Shown here: one piece after another, positions 46,056 to 56,585 of the stretch
How positions within the stretch are numbered: the first letter of the stretch is position 1
How the letters are laid out: the number at the start of each line of letters is the position of its first letter
DNA from: Megamerina dolium
Lineage: Eukaryota > Arthropoda > Insecta > Diptera > Megamerinidae
NCBI GenBank assembly: GCA_963854835.1
Contig: OY978530.1
Coordinates: forward strand, 40,714,251-40,778,250
DNA length: 64,000 nt
Direction of reading: 5' to 3'
Position numbers and translations under genes: made by a program
The notes under the pieces: model-generated
What the model was told of the DNA's origin: nothing
The model's database searches: none
What the model saw: the letters and a program-made list of their open reading frames with translations, nothing else

Positions 46056-46930
46056 TTATTTCCACTACTTTGTATGGTAGCTACGAATTCAGAAGAATTA
46101 TTTAGAATTATTAAACGAATTATTAAGAAGTAGGAATGGGACATCAGTTTTTTGAGAAACAATTTTTGCATATAATACTAGTCTACACCCGAAATATGGT
46201 TGACTTTGACGAAGTACTTTGTAAGTTATGGGGGTTTTAAAAGGGATAATTTAAAGGAGATAAAAAGTGGGCGTAGCTTACCTCTTTCTTGTAAATATAA
46301 ATTATTTTGCTATATTAATCCACACCTTAAATTTAATTGTCCTAAATTGAATACTTTGTAAATTATAGCGCTTTTAATTTTTTTGAATTTTCGCTACTTT
46401 GTACGGTAGCCCCATTATGAAGTGGGTGTGGCATGTGGATTTACCAGGTTATTTCCGACTACCATATTAACCTAAGTATTAATTTTGATTGTTCTAGACA
46501 GAAGGATGCAGAAGTTACAGCTATTTCAATTTAAAAGAAATTCTGTCATTTTGTATGGGGGCTACTATAAATAGTGGGCGTGGCTCGCCCATTTCTGCCA
46601 AGGTTATGTAGCAGTATAATGTAACTCTATGTGCCAAATATTGTTGTCCCAGATAGTATATTAAGTGAGTAATAGCAAGGTAAAAATGTTGAAAATTCCG
46701 ACTTAAGTCGCTTTGAATGCTTGGTGTGGGGGTGGCTATTGACCTATCATGCCTAATATCAATATCCTCTGTACCCTTGGATCATAGGTGTTTTATGCCA
46801 AATTTCATTAAAATATGTCAATATTTGCTCAAGTTATCGTGCGAACCAGCCAGGTGACAGACAGAGGGACGGATGGACGGACGGGCGGACATCGTTAAAT
46901 CGAAAATTTAAGCAACGCTGATCACGAATA
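46056..46930. repeat. Dispersed fly repeat with ~150-bp internal period
   Basis: GTGGGCGTGGC-type words occur at about 46,268, 46,422, 46,574 and 46,723, spaced 154, 152 and 149 bp. Each of the first three is preceded by a CTTTGTA(T/C/A)GG-like word. The segment ends with GACAGAGGGACGGATGGACG (GGAC tetranucleotide run, about 46,858-46,890) and CGTTAAATCGA. Word pairs like GTGGGCGTGG and GACGGACGGACA occur together in dispersed repeats of other flies (recalled, not searched). No ORF. Confidence 0.6.
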
Positions 46931-46974
46931 TAAAGGGTTATCCATTTCGCGGGTTCAAAAGTATAGGGCTAGAA

Positions 46975-47910
46975 TTCGACATCTGTCAAACTGAGTTGTT
47001 AAAACAATTTCCTTCTTTTTCAGTTCAAAGTCTGACATTTGCTAATGTGTCGATTCTCGTCGTTCTCAGGAATTAGGACTGTCTTACGGCACATTATGGC
47101 GTATTTTGCATTTGGATCTACACCTACATCCATATAAAATCCAGCTCACACAACAACTGAAGCCAGCTGACCATTCAGAACGTCGTAAATACGTCGAATG
47201 GGTGCTTGGACAACAGGCGGTGGACGGCGATTTTTCGAACAAAATTTTCTTCAGCGACGAAGCACATTTCTCACTCGGTGGGTATGTTAACAAACAAAAT
47301 TGTCGTATTTGGGGTTCTGAGAATCCTCATGTAATTGAAGAGAGGCCACTACATCCACAAAAAGTCACTGCTTGGTGCGCTCTTTGGTCCGGAGGTGTGA
47401 AAACGACGATGGAACGACTGTCACCGTCAATTCGGAGCGTTATGGTCATATGATAACCGACTTTTTTTTGCCTGCTATTGAAGAATACGACTTATAGAAT
47501 ATGTGGTTTCAACAAGACGGTGCCACATGCCACACAACTCGAGCGAATATGGCTTTATTGCAAGAGAAAATTTCTGGCCGCGTAATTTCTCGTCGTGGCG
47601 ATATCAAGTGGCCACCAAGATCATGCGATTTGACACCGCTTGACTTTTTTTGTGGGGCTACGCGAAAGACCGTGTTTATGCAGATAAACCTTTAACTCTT
47701 GAGCACCTAAAAACCAACATTCGTCACGTTATGGCTGAGATACCATAACGTGTCAAAAAGTGATCGAAAATTACCTCAAAAGAATCGATGCTTGCAACAA
47801 TTCGCGTGGTGGTCATTTAAATGATGTAGTATTTCACACATAATGTCAACATTCAAACTTTATATTAAAAAAGAAATATCATGATAAAAAATATTTTATA
47901 TGTGTTTTAT
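46975..47910 (+). pseudogene. IS630/Tc1/mariner transposase relic, DD41D (rosa-like)
   Basis: 'LSYGTLWRILHLDLHLHPYK' ends the DNA-binding part (the N-terminal half is missing). 47,106-47,453 has 'KIFFSDEAHFSLGGYVNKQN' (first Asp). 47,501-47,695 has 'MWFQQDGATCHTTRANMALL' (second Asp) and 'WPPRSCDLTPLDFF' (third Asp). There are 41 residues between the second and third Asp, i.e. the DD41D signature described for the rosa family of tephritid flies (from memory). Frame breaks near 47,450 and 47,660 inactivate it. The 3' end is near 47,910; TIRs were not resolved. Confidence 0.82.
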
Positions 47911-47927
47911 TTACATTTATTTTTGAA

Positions 47928-48290
47928 ATGGATACTGCGCACACCACGGTAGTGATTGCGCAAACCTCTGCTAAACGCATGTTTGCACAAAAACAAATAT
48001 CTTCGGATCTGTCGCTAGCGGATATTCTGATGGTGATCAACAGCATGAAAAGGAATTTCGATAGAAAACTAAGAGTTTCTATGATTTTCATTGAAAGGGA
48101 CTTCAGTGCGGAAAGACAACAGAATAAAAAAGCGCTGCTGCAACTGAAACTAAAATTATCGACAATGGATAACACCAGCATAGTCGTTGTTCGCGATGAC
48201 AGCATTGACATTGCCAATAAGTCTTACAATACAAGCAAGGTGTTAATGTGTAACTTACAGCGAGCGGATAATATATTAAAGGATATGTAG
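47928..48290 (+). CDS. Unidentified 120-codon ORF
   Basis: I do not recognise this product. It begins MDTAHTTVVIAQTSAKRMFA and is rich in Lys, Asp, Ser and Asn. It contains 'SLADILMVINSMKRNFDRKL' and 'EYRQQNKK'-like ('ERQQNKKALLQLKLKL') helical segments, so it may form coiled coil. It lies between a DD41D relic and a LINE endonuclease remnant in the same orientation. It might be the ORF1 of that LINE (coiled-coil ORF1 proteins are common) or a chance ORF. No promoter or splice evidence. Confidence 0.3.
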   Translation: MDTAHTTVVIAQTSAKRMFAQKQISSDLSLADILMVINSMKRNFDRKLRVSMIFIERDFSAERQQNKKALLQLKLKLSTMDNTSIVVVRDDSIDIANKSYNTSKVLMCNLQRADNILKDM

Positions 48291-48339
48291 ATAGTAGTTA
48301 TTTTAATTCATTAAAAAATGTTAAGTTAAAAAACTTCAT

Positions 48340-49740
48340 TTGAAATCGGCGAATTTACAAAATCTATTAAATTTATTTGTTTCAGACGGAATAATTGATG
48401 GCGATAGAGAAGGTAATTTAACTTTTATAGGAAATATGGGCAGCTCTGTAAATGACATTTGCGCAGTGGATCAAAACATCTTGGGTTATATAAATAATTT
48501 TAAAGTAGATAAACAGGTTTGTTCGAATCACGTGCCGATTCGGGCACAGATGCATTTCACGCTAATACAAAAAGTAGTCTTGGTTGTGCAAAACCAAATC
48601 ACAAGCAATGGACTTTAGAAGACCTAGTGCAATTTATGATCAAATCGTTTCCAAAGAAGAAAGTGAGTAATCTAAATAAAAAGAAAGATTTGTTTAACCA
48701 TAAATGTGAAGAGGTGCGTAAAATCTCCTTTGATTGTCTTCATACATTTAACGCTACCCTTGATCAGAAGGATAAAAATAAGTATATTGAAGCAAACAAG
48801 GAGTTCAATATGTCGAGAAAGTAAGAAAGCTTATTATATAGAACTCGATAGAAAAATTAATGATGTTAAAGACTCGAAATAGTGGTGGAATTTGGCTTCA
48901 AAAATAAGAGGGCAACAAAAAATCTCGGATCAAGTATTAAAGCTTCTGCTTTTAAAAACTATTTTGATGACAGGATTTAATACTGTGCAACATGCTAGAG
49001 ACGTGCTCTATGCTCCAAATAAAATTGAAATATACGATTTGGACAAGCCAATAACAAGGGAAGAGATTGAAAAAAAATGTTAAAAAAGACTAAGCAAAAT
49101 AAATCTCCAGAAATTTATGATGTATCGAATTAATTTTTTAAAAATAGCCCGCAGGAGTTGCTTGACGAGTTAGCCGATGTGTTTACACGCCTATACAACA
49201 TGGGCGAAACAGGAAGGTCTTTTCAGACCTGCATAATCTGTCCGATATTTAAAACGGGAAATAGGAAAATTATATCAATTTACCTAGGAATTAGGTTCAT
49301 GAAATGTATGGCAAAAATAATTATGGGCGTCTTGAATGAAAGAATTGTTAGTTGGGTGTCGGAGAATGAGATTCTGACAGAGTTTCAAGCCAGTTTTGGG
49401 CAAAAGTATTCTACAACCGACAATGTGTATATCATTGCATCAACATTGAATTTGAAATTTATTGAGAAAAATAAGGTGTATTCTTTCTTTGTAGACTTTA
49501 GAGAGACTTTAGATAGGGTACCGAGAAATTTGCTTTTCTACAAGCTGCATGAAATTGGGCTATCTACTAAATGTATTAATTTTTTAAAGAAAGTGTACAT
49601 ACATAAAGCGTAGTGAAGAGAATGATGAAATGTCGGAAGAGTTTTATACCTTATTAGGAGTTAGACAAGGGTGTTTGATGTCGCCGCTTCTATTCTCATT
49701 ATATTTAAATGATAGGGGAGATTGGGGATGCAATAACCGC
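48340..49740 (+). pseudogene. LINE endonuclease/RT relic (CR1/L2-like group)
   Basis: 'GDREGNLTFIGNMGSSVNDI' and 'VDKQVCSNHVPI' are the end of an APE-type endonuclease (SDH box as SNH). 48,519-48,824 and 48,892-49,083 are the linker. 49,158-49,613 is RT: 'GRSFQTCIICPIFKTGNRK', 'LTEFQASFGQKYSTTDNVYI' and 'KVYSFFVDFRETLDRVPRNL' (motif A; AFD has become TLD). 'GVRQGCLMSPLLFSLYLND' follows at about 49,652. The YADD motif and C-terminus are gone. Many frame breaks. Group placement is tentative. Confidence 0.72.
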
Positions 49741-49924
49741 TTAAGGTGATTTTGCCTGCGGAGACCTTATTTGAAGGGATATCAGGTCAGGCGAGGAATC
49801 GTTCGAAAGCTTTGCTACATTTGTGCCACTATAAGTTTTTCTATAGGCTACACCGTTTTCTCTTTATCAACATCCGCGCAAAGGTGTATCTGTGACTAGT
49901 TCAGCCCAGTATACGGGGCATACG
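49741..49924. other. Spacer, nothing recognised
   Basis: No assignable pattern. Confidence 0.3.
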
Positions 49925-50280
49925 AGAGCGGATCTAGAACTACCCGACCTAACAAAGAAACAACAAATTTTTCTTTATTTCTCAACATAATCTCCTTTTA
50001 GCTCTATACGCCTTTCCCAGCGATATTCTATAGCTTCGATACCCTGTTTATAGTATGAACTGAACACCAAACCATTTTCTCAAATTTAGAAATAACTCGA
50101 AGGAGGTAAATCTGGAAAATAAAGTGCGTGCTGAAGCAATTCGAGCTTTAAGTCATTGATTTTGACCATCGCAATAACGGATGTGTGAACTGGTGCATTG
50201 TCTTGATGAAACAACACTTTCTTTTTCGCTAAATGCTGCCTATTTTCTTTTATTTCAACACTTAAACGGTGCAAGAAGGG
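49925..50280 (-). pseudogene. mariner relic, C-terminal half (split by LOA copy 2)
   Basis: The minus strand reads 'MHRLSVEIKENRQHLAKKK' then 'VLFHQDNAPVHTSVIAMVK' (second catalytic Asp) and 'YFPDLPPSSYF', where the family has PSDYF, so the third catalytic Asp is Ser. In a later frame comes 'YRWERRIELKGDYVEK', the usual C-terminus. The N-terminal half stands at 52,931-53,060 on the same strand, beyond the LOA copy. Confidence 0.78.
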
Positions 50281-50546
50281 ATTTAGGGATTAGCCGAATC
50301 AGACCACTTATATGGGTCCCTTTTCGTCCCTCAAATCGTGTCTTAATTATATGTTTGGTTGCAGAATCCTTCTACTTCCTTCCAAGCATGTCTTTATGGG
50401 GTATGTTCAACATTTCGAGTTCATCAATAAATTAGCGACCCAGTGTGGACATGCTCCTGCTTTCCAATGCAGGACACTGGTACACTATTTGCGCCGCTGT
50501 CTCTGTCTCTTCCATGCATAATTTGCAAATGTCAGCATCCTCCCCT

Positions 50547-51491
50547 TCAACAAGACCCATCTTGCTGAAGTTGTACCTTGAATTGCCATGCCCAGTTATT
50601 AATGCAGTCAACCAGATCAGAGTCAGCCGCCCTACACTGAGAGCCCCCCCCCGATTCATTGCCCCCTGGTAACCCCAAAGAGGCCTTTGTCTGTCTAAGA
50701 GTGGATAAGTTCTCCAATCTAATGAGTTCCTTTATCCGCTCTTCGACCCTTGATTTCACCGTCCCATTACTAACAGCAACTACTGGTTCCGGCCCATAAA
50801 ATTCGGCTTTAGATCCTTGTCTAGCCGCAGCTTCATTTTGTTCTATACCAATATGTCCCTTCAGCCACATAAGAGTAATCGCAGTACTACGAGCACACCC
50901 ATTAAGTTTCTGAACACATCCGAGCTCTAACTTAGAAGATACCGTAGGTTGTTGCAGTTGCCTGACCACAGTCTGGTTATCGAGTTCTAGTAAGATTTTC
51001 TTACCTTGCAACTTTCCATCCAGTAGATGGTCTAGCGCATACATTAGACCAAGCATTTCTGCTTGATAGACTGATACGTATCTTCCCAGATTCAGAGTGC
51101 ATGCCAGTCCCAACTCTTTACAGAAGATTCCAACACCAGCTCTGTCATCTATTAATGAACCATCTGTAAAAATACTGACACATGCATCATGTGTGAGGAC
51201 GTCTTCAATGAGTGTTCTGTGTGACTTTCCAATCACCTTTAGATTACCCATTCCTTCCATTGGCATTTGTGCCTCCTTTACACTGCTATATAACAGTGAC
51301 AGGATGCCCCTGTGTCCTATCTCCGTGCCGAATCCATACCAATTCTTGGTTGTCTTCAGATGTAATGCTGTTAATGCCGCTGACTTTATAATATGCAAGT
51401 CCAACGGCAGCAGCCCCAGAAAGACTTCCAATACTTCAACTGGGGTTGTCCGGATAGCACCGGTAATCCCAATACAAGCCATTCTTTGCAC
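50547..51491 (-). pseudogene. LOA-like copy 2: RNase H domain and C-terminal part
   Basis: A 314-codon open stretch on the minus strand. 'SIFTDGSLIDDRAGVGIF' (Asp), 'YQAEMLGLMYALDHLL' (Glu), 'LELDNQTVVRQLQQ' (Asp) and 'IGIEQNEAAARQGSKAEF', where the final Asp of 'DADALA' is missing. It then changes frame; the knuckle 'CKLCMEETETAAQIVYQCPA' is at about 50,555-50,495. In copy 1 the same domain keeps all four acidic residues. Confidence 0.8.
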
Positions 51492-51552
51492 CCTATATAA
51501 CTCGCTTTTCGCGGTATTTTAGCTGACTTTAGTCCACCATACCACAGCAGCA

Positions 51553-52320
51553 TTAAGGACCTGACCATCGTTGTGTAGATCCAGTGCGCTGACCTGGGAG
51601 TAATTCCCCACATGGGACCGAACACTCTCCTACACTGATGTAATACCCGCTTGCCTTCTGGATCTTGTCATCGACGTGACTATTCCAAGTCACCTTGTTT
51701 TCCAGAATAACACCTAGATACTTTACTTCCTTGGAGACGTTGCTGTTCGATCCAAAAAGCCTAAGGGAATCTATTGTTAGCCCAGTCCTCCTTTTAGTAA
51801 AGAGTACTGTTTCCGACTTACTAGCATTTACAGAGAGTCTTTGTTCCGTGAACCATTCTTCAACCATTTTGAGCGCACCTCTCATGGTATCACAAATAAT
51901 GTTCAGGAACTTGCCACTCATTGCTGCTATGTCATCTGCATACCCGACGGTATGTATGTCTTTTGAGTCCAGAAGCTGTAATAGGGAATCGACCGTGATG
52001 TTCCAAAGAATGGGCGATAATACGCCCCCATTTGGACACCCTTTGCCTACCCTACCTCTGAGTCTGTAACTCCCATTTTGAAAGTTTGTTGCCCTTTTCC
52101 TCAGCATTCTGCCCACCCACCTTATAATGGTTGGCTAACTTCACGAGCAGCAAGGGTCATCCTTAGTTTATCGAAACCAATCTTATCGAAGGCACCTTCT
52201 ATATCCATAAAAGTAGATATAGATATCCCTCCACAAGACAGTTCTCTCTCCGCTACCCGAACGAGTTCATACAGGACCGTTTCAGTGCATTTGTCAGGTC
52301 TCTATGAGTGCTGACACTTG
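51553..52320 (-). pseudogene. LOA-like copy 2: RT palm
   Basis: The minus strand at 52,116-51,553 contains 'RGRVGKGCPNGGVLSPILWN', 'VGYADDIAAMSGKFLNIICD' and 'KSETVLFTKRRTGLTIDSLR', nearly the same as copy 1. Motif A lies just upstream, in another frame (about 52,215-52,165, 'YMDIEGAFDKIGFDKL'-like). The active-site Asps are present, but the frame is broken near 52,135 and 51,620. Confidence 0.82.
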
Positions 52321-52930
52321 TTCAGTGGTTTAGTCAGAAGCGCTGTCTTTTCCATGTAGTCCGCAAGTACTTCCTCCATAAATTTAAGCAGAAAGGAGGT
52401 CAAGCTAACCCGCCGGAAAGATTTAGCCTCCGAGTAGTTCCTTTTTTCCGGCATTGGAAGAAAGACAACCTTAGTCTCTTTCCATTGAGTCGGGATATAT
52501 CCTGTAGCTAGGCAAGTAGTAATAATTCCCAGAAGCCTGTATACCAGACCTTCTGCACCCCATCTCTGGTGACTATCCTTTCAGCTTCCAACCTTTCATC
52601 CCTGTTAGAACCTTTGCGGGTGGCTTCCCATGGATCTTCCGATCTAAAGCTTTTAGGAGAATGGACCTCCATCAGTTATTTGAGCTACTCCGCGATTGTC
52701 TCTGTAAAGGATCCATTCGTTTTGCAATTTAACCCCAATTTTGAAGCCGGATCCTTTGATATAATCCTCTGTAGTCTACATACATCGAACATATCTTGCA
52801 TATTTGAGCAGAATTCCCTCCACGTTTTCCTTTTACGGAAGAGGCTCTCTTTGTTTTTGACTTGCAGTCATCCCATGCGTTAGGGTACCCTCTCATGTGA
52901 CAATTAAAAGCCTACCATGCCTCCTTTTTC

Positions 52931-53060
52931 ATGGACTCCAAGGGTTTTTGGCGAGTTCATCTTGCATTTGTGATGGATCTTCATCAAACCTTGCCTCCGA
53001 TTCTTCATCCTCAAACTTTGGGTCCTTCTTTCCAAATCAAAATTGCTACTTTTAAATCGT
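52931..53060 (-). pseudogene. mariner relic, N-terminal piece (split by LOA copy 2)
   Basis: The minus strand reads 'KEGPKFEDEESEARFDEDPS' followed by 'QMQDELAKNP'. This is the mariner linker between the two helix-turn-helix motifs (family wording: EDE.LE..LDEDPSQTQEELA). It is cut by LOA copy 2 at 52,931. The C-terminal half is at 49,925-50,280. Confidence 0.65.
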
Positions 53061-53349
53061 GCAAACCTGTTCTCACTAGTTCGTTCATAAAGCTAAAGTT
53101 GAAGTAATGAAGTGAAACTCCCCGCAAAAACACAATATTGTGTATAAAAGTTGACATTTTCGGAGCACAGAGTAACTATGTTGTTTACACTTCAGCGAAA
53201 TGACAGATACTGAAAAGAAACCCTAATGATGACGTTTTAAAATGACAGTGTTGCTTGATGATACCATGGAATAATAAACTAGTAGCGACATATATTATAA
53301 AATTAGCACATACTTATTTATGCTTCCAATATATTGTATATTTTATATA
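53061..53349. other. Spacer, nothing recognised
   Basis: AT-rich, no assignable pattern. Confidence 0.3.
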
Positions 53350-54553
53350 TTGGTGTTCGAAAAAGTTCGATTACAAATTTGACCAAAAATGAAACACTTT
53401 TCTTATATTTAAAACGAGGTTTATTAAGCTAATATGTGCCAAATATATATGGATAAATCCATTATTCCATTTGTGTAGATCTTCTGGGTCTTCTGAGCGA
53501 AAAACTTATCCAAGTGCATTTTGCAGGCCTCTACGGAATTTAAATTTACACAATTAAAAAAGTTCTGCAGAGATCGAAACAAATAATAATCTGAAGGTGC
53601 AAGGTCCGAGCTATATGATGGATCCATCAAAATTTCCTAGCCAATCTCTCTCAGTTTCTGCCGAGCCATCAAACATGTGTGTGGTCAGGCGTTGTCATGA
53701 TGGCACACAAATCCTTTTTTGTTGATAAATTCAGGTCATTTTAATTGAATTGCTTACTTCAATCTCGTAAATTGTTGACAGTGAAAATCAGAATCAATCG
53801 TTTGACCAGGTTGTAGAAGTTGTAACGAACAATTCCCTTAAAATTCCACCAGATACACAGCATTACCTTTCTTGGTGTTAATCCTGGTTTTGCCACCGTC
53901 TGCAAAGCTTCCACCACTTAGTACATTATTTTTTTGACACATTATAGTCGTACATGATCCACTCTTCACCGCTCGCATTCACTCGCTCCAACAATGGTTC
54001 GATTTCGTTCCCGTTTAGAAGTGAAAAGCAAATGGAAAGTCGGTCCGTTAAATTTTTCACTGTTAATTCATGTGGCACACAAACATAGAGTTCTTTATGT
54101 ATCCAGCTTTCTTCAAATGGTTGATTGCTGTTTGGTGAATAATGCCCAGCGCCTAGTGCCTAGCAACGTTTACTCTGCTTATGTAATGGCCTTGCTAAAT
54201 TTTTTCCTTGATTTCATAGACTTTTTCGATTTTGTTCGAAAAGAGCACCAAAATTATGAGATCGAAAACGAGCAAACTTCTTCGCTGCTGTTTATTACAG
54301 CATCTTCTCCGTTTCAAAAAGCCTCCGACGCATTCTTACCTTTTCTATAATAGAAAAGCAATATATGAGGATATTGTTCCGAACTTTCACTTTTTAAATG
54401 TAGATAACTTTTAGCAGAATAATGCGATTGCCTTCCAATAAAATTGAGCTTAAAATGTCAAATGTATAGCCCGATGCAATTAATATTACCAGAGATGTTA
54501 CGTTTTAGAGCCATCTATCGACAATTTGCCATTGAACTTTTTCGAACACTCAA
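53350..54553 (-). mobile_element. mariner element with terminal inverted repeats, decayed
   Basis: About 1.2 kb. Left end TTGGTGTTCGAAAAAGTTCG (53,350-53,369) and right end, inverted, TTGAGTGTTCGAAAAAGTTC (54,534-54,553) share TGTTCGAAAAAGTTC, with a few more matches inward (imperfect TIRs of about 30 bp). The transposase is on the minus strand. C-terminus at 53,630-53,424: 'YSSDLAPSDYYLFRSLQNFF' (third catalytic Asp) and 'CKMHLDKFFAQKTQKIYTNG'. The N-terminal region is at about 54,420-54,180 ('YYRKGKNASEAF'). The middle is full of stops. Confidence 0.85.
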
Positions 54554-54556
54554 ACT

Positions 54557-55755
54557 TATTACTTCCTTATTTATGTGGCCATTACAATCAAACATCGATT
54601 TAAGCCGATTCTAGCATGCTTCTATAGCCAACTGTTTCCTTCGGTAGCTGGCGCCGGTTAGTAATTTAAAGTGCTGTCCACTGGAGGTTAGGTCTACCTC
54701 GTCGTACACCAACGGGTTCCGAATATAATACCATCTTAGACGAACCGTGTTCTCTCATTGTCCCGACATGACCTAGACAGCGTAGCCGGTGAATTTTATC
54801 ACGCTTTACTACAGCTGTGTTGACATACAGCTCATACAGCTCATGGTTGTAGCAACGCAAGTAGGTCCAAAGATCTTGCGTAGGACTTTTCTCTCGGAAA
54901 CTCCAAACGCTCTCTCATTTGAAGTAGAAATTAACCAAGCTTCGGCGCCGTATGTAAGAACAGGCATCATGGGAGACTCCTCGAACGTGGTGTTCGATTC
55001 TTAAGAGAGGTCTTAATATCTTAATTGCTTACTTAGCCCAGAGCAGCACCTGTTTGCAAGAGTGATCCTTCGCAATATCTCCTGGCTGACGTCATTACTG
55101 GTGTTAATGCTGGTTCCAAGATATACAAAATCCGTTACTACTTCAAAAGCGTAGTTGTCAACAGTGATGTGCTGTCCAAGACTCCGGGACTCTTTGTTTG
55201 TTGACACTAGATACTTCGTCTTGCCCTCGTTCACTGTAAGACCCATTCGACGCGACTCTCTTTTCAACTCTGTGAATGCTGCACTGACTGCTCGGGTGTT
55301 CATGCGTATTATGTCAATATCATCGACATACGCCAACAGGATGACACTCTTGTTCAAGATAATGCCATTATGTCGTAGATCGGCAGCTAATATTATTTTC
55401 ACCATAACGAATATCCTTGTCTGAAACCCGCCCGCTATTAAACGGCGGAGACAAGTCCTTCCCAATTTCACTCCACAACGAGAGTTATTTAGTGTCATTC
55501 TGGACAGAGGAATAAGCTTCGCAGGAATACTGAAGCCAGTCATTGTTGCATAGAGGTAATCCTTTACCGGACTGTCAAAAGCGGTTTTATAATCAATATA
55601 TAGATGGTGTGTTGATTTGTTTTTCTTGGGTCTTCTCCAGGATTTGGTGCAATGTAAAAATATGCTCGATGGTGAATTTACCAGGTCTGAAGCCACACTG
55701 ATAAGGTCCCGTCAAGATGTTAAGCATCGGCTTCAATCTTTCACACAGTGTGCTC
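54557..55755 (-). mobile_element. RTE-type LINE copy E, 5'-truncated
   Basis: Its 3' tail (TTATTACTTCCTTATTTATG on plus, 54,557-54,576) directly follows the mariner end. It reaches 5' to the RT region equivalent to about 60,700 of copy C ('CGFRPGKSTID' homologue), beside a (TA)n tract. It keeps motif A as 'YIDYKTAFDSPVKDYLYATM', the late RT 'LLAYVDDIDII' (YADD as YVDD) and the C-terminus 'YNHELYELYVN'. Frame breaks near 55,410 and 55,010 and small deletions mark it as dead. Confidence 0.85.
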
Positions 55756-55785
55756 TATAGAACATTGTATGTAGGTATACATATG

Positions 55786-55789
55786 TGTA

Positions 55790-55827
<38 letters not shown>

Positions 55828-55872
55828 CTATATATACAATATATAGTATCTATAATATATATATATATATAT

Positions 55873-55920
<48 letters not shown>

Positions 55921-55950
55921 ATATATATATATATATATATAATATATATA

Positions 55951-56047
<97 letters not shown>

Positions 56048-56051
56048 AAAT

Positions 56052-56092
<41 letters not shown>

Positions 56093-56122
56093 TTATATAC
56101 ATATTTTATATATAAAAAAAAT
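55786..56122. repeat. Compound (TA)n microsatellite
   Basis: About 340 bp of TA broken by TAATATA, TACATA and TATAATATA interruptions, with local palindromes. Long Ile-Tyr frames on both strands are artefacts. Confidence 0.97.
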
Positions 56123-56130
56123 ATATAATA

Positions 56131-56457
56131 AATATGTGACACTTGGTAGAGCTTCTCTTCCATTACTGTTGTGTGTGTTAAATTTTGTATAGTATTAGAA
56201 GAGACCTACTTATTTTAACCGGTTCCGAACAGCAGAACCCTTTTGACATCACTTTTTCTGAGCTTTGTCACAGAGTTCTTTTAGAAGCTTTTTATGGCAA
56301 GTTGTTACTATCGAAAGAATTGCCAATTGCTTGCCGACAGGTGGGTACCGTTATAAAGAAAAATCTTTTCGATATTAAATTTGTTATGCATCAGCCGGGG
56401 ATTGAACCACGACCTACAGATCAGAAGGCCAACACAATAACAATTGAGCTAAGGCAC

Positions 56458-56459
<2 letters not shown>
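56131..56459 (-). mobile_element. tRNA-derived SINE, near full length, between two (TA)n tracts
   Basis: The minus-strand head reads GGGTGCCTTAGCTCAATTGT, with B box GGTTCAATCCC, then the family body. About 20 bp near the 3' end (the GAGCCCTTTGGGGC block) are deleted. The 3' tail GTCACATATTTATTATATAT runs into the compound TA tract, and the 5' end touches a second TA tract at 56,460. Confidence 0.85.

Positions 56460-56541
<82 letters not shown>
56460..56541. repeat. (TA)n microsatellite at a SINE 5' end
   Basis: About 80 bp of pure TA directly next to the SINE head. Confidence 0.95.
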
Positions 56542-56585
56542 TGAAGATTTTACAGCAACATCCAAACTTGAAGTTTCAGAAGCAT

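Larger units (their letters stand above)
50281..52930 (-). mobile_element. LOA-like LINE copy 2, 5'-truncated
   Basis: Same family as copy 1 in opposite orientation. It is truncated at the point equivalent to about 2130 of copy 1. The RT fingers (about 52,880-52,330), palm and RNase H follow in order, and the 3' end is near 50,281. It is inserted in, or replaced the centre of, a mariner whose halves flank it. No TSD was found and about 140 codons of the mariner are missing. Stops and indels are present. Confidence 0.85.

Noticed and set aside
53994..54350. 118-codon plus-strand ORF as a gene
   Set aside because: It lies antisense within the mariner bounded by TIRs and shows no recognisable domain.
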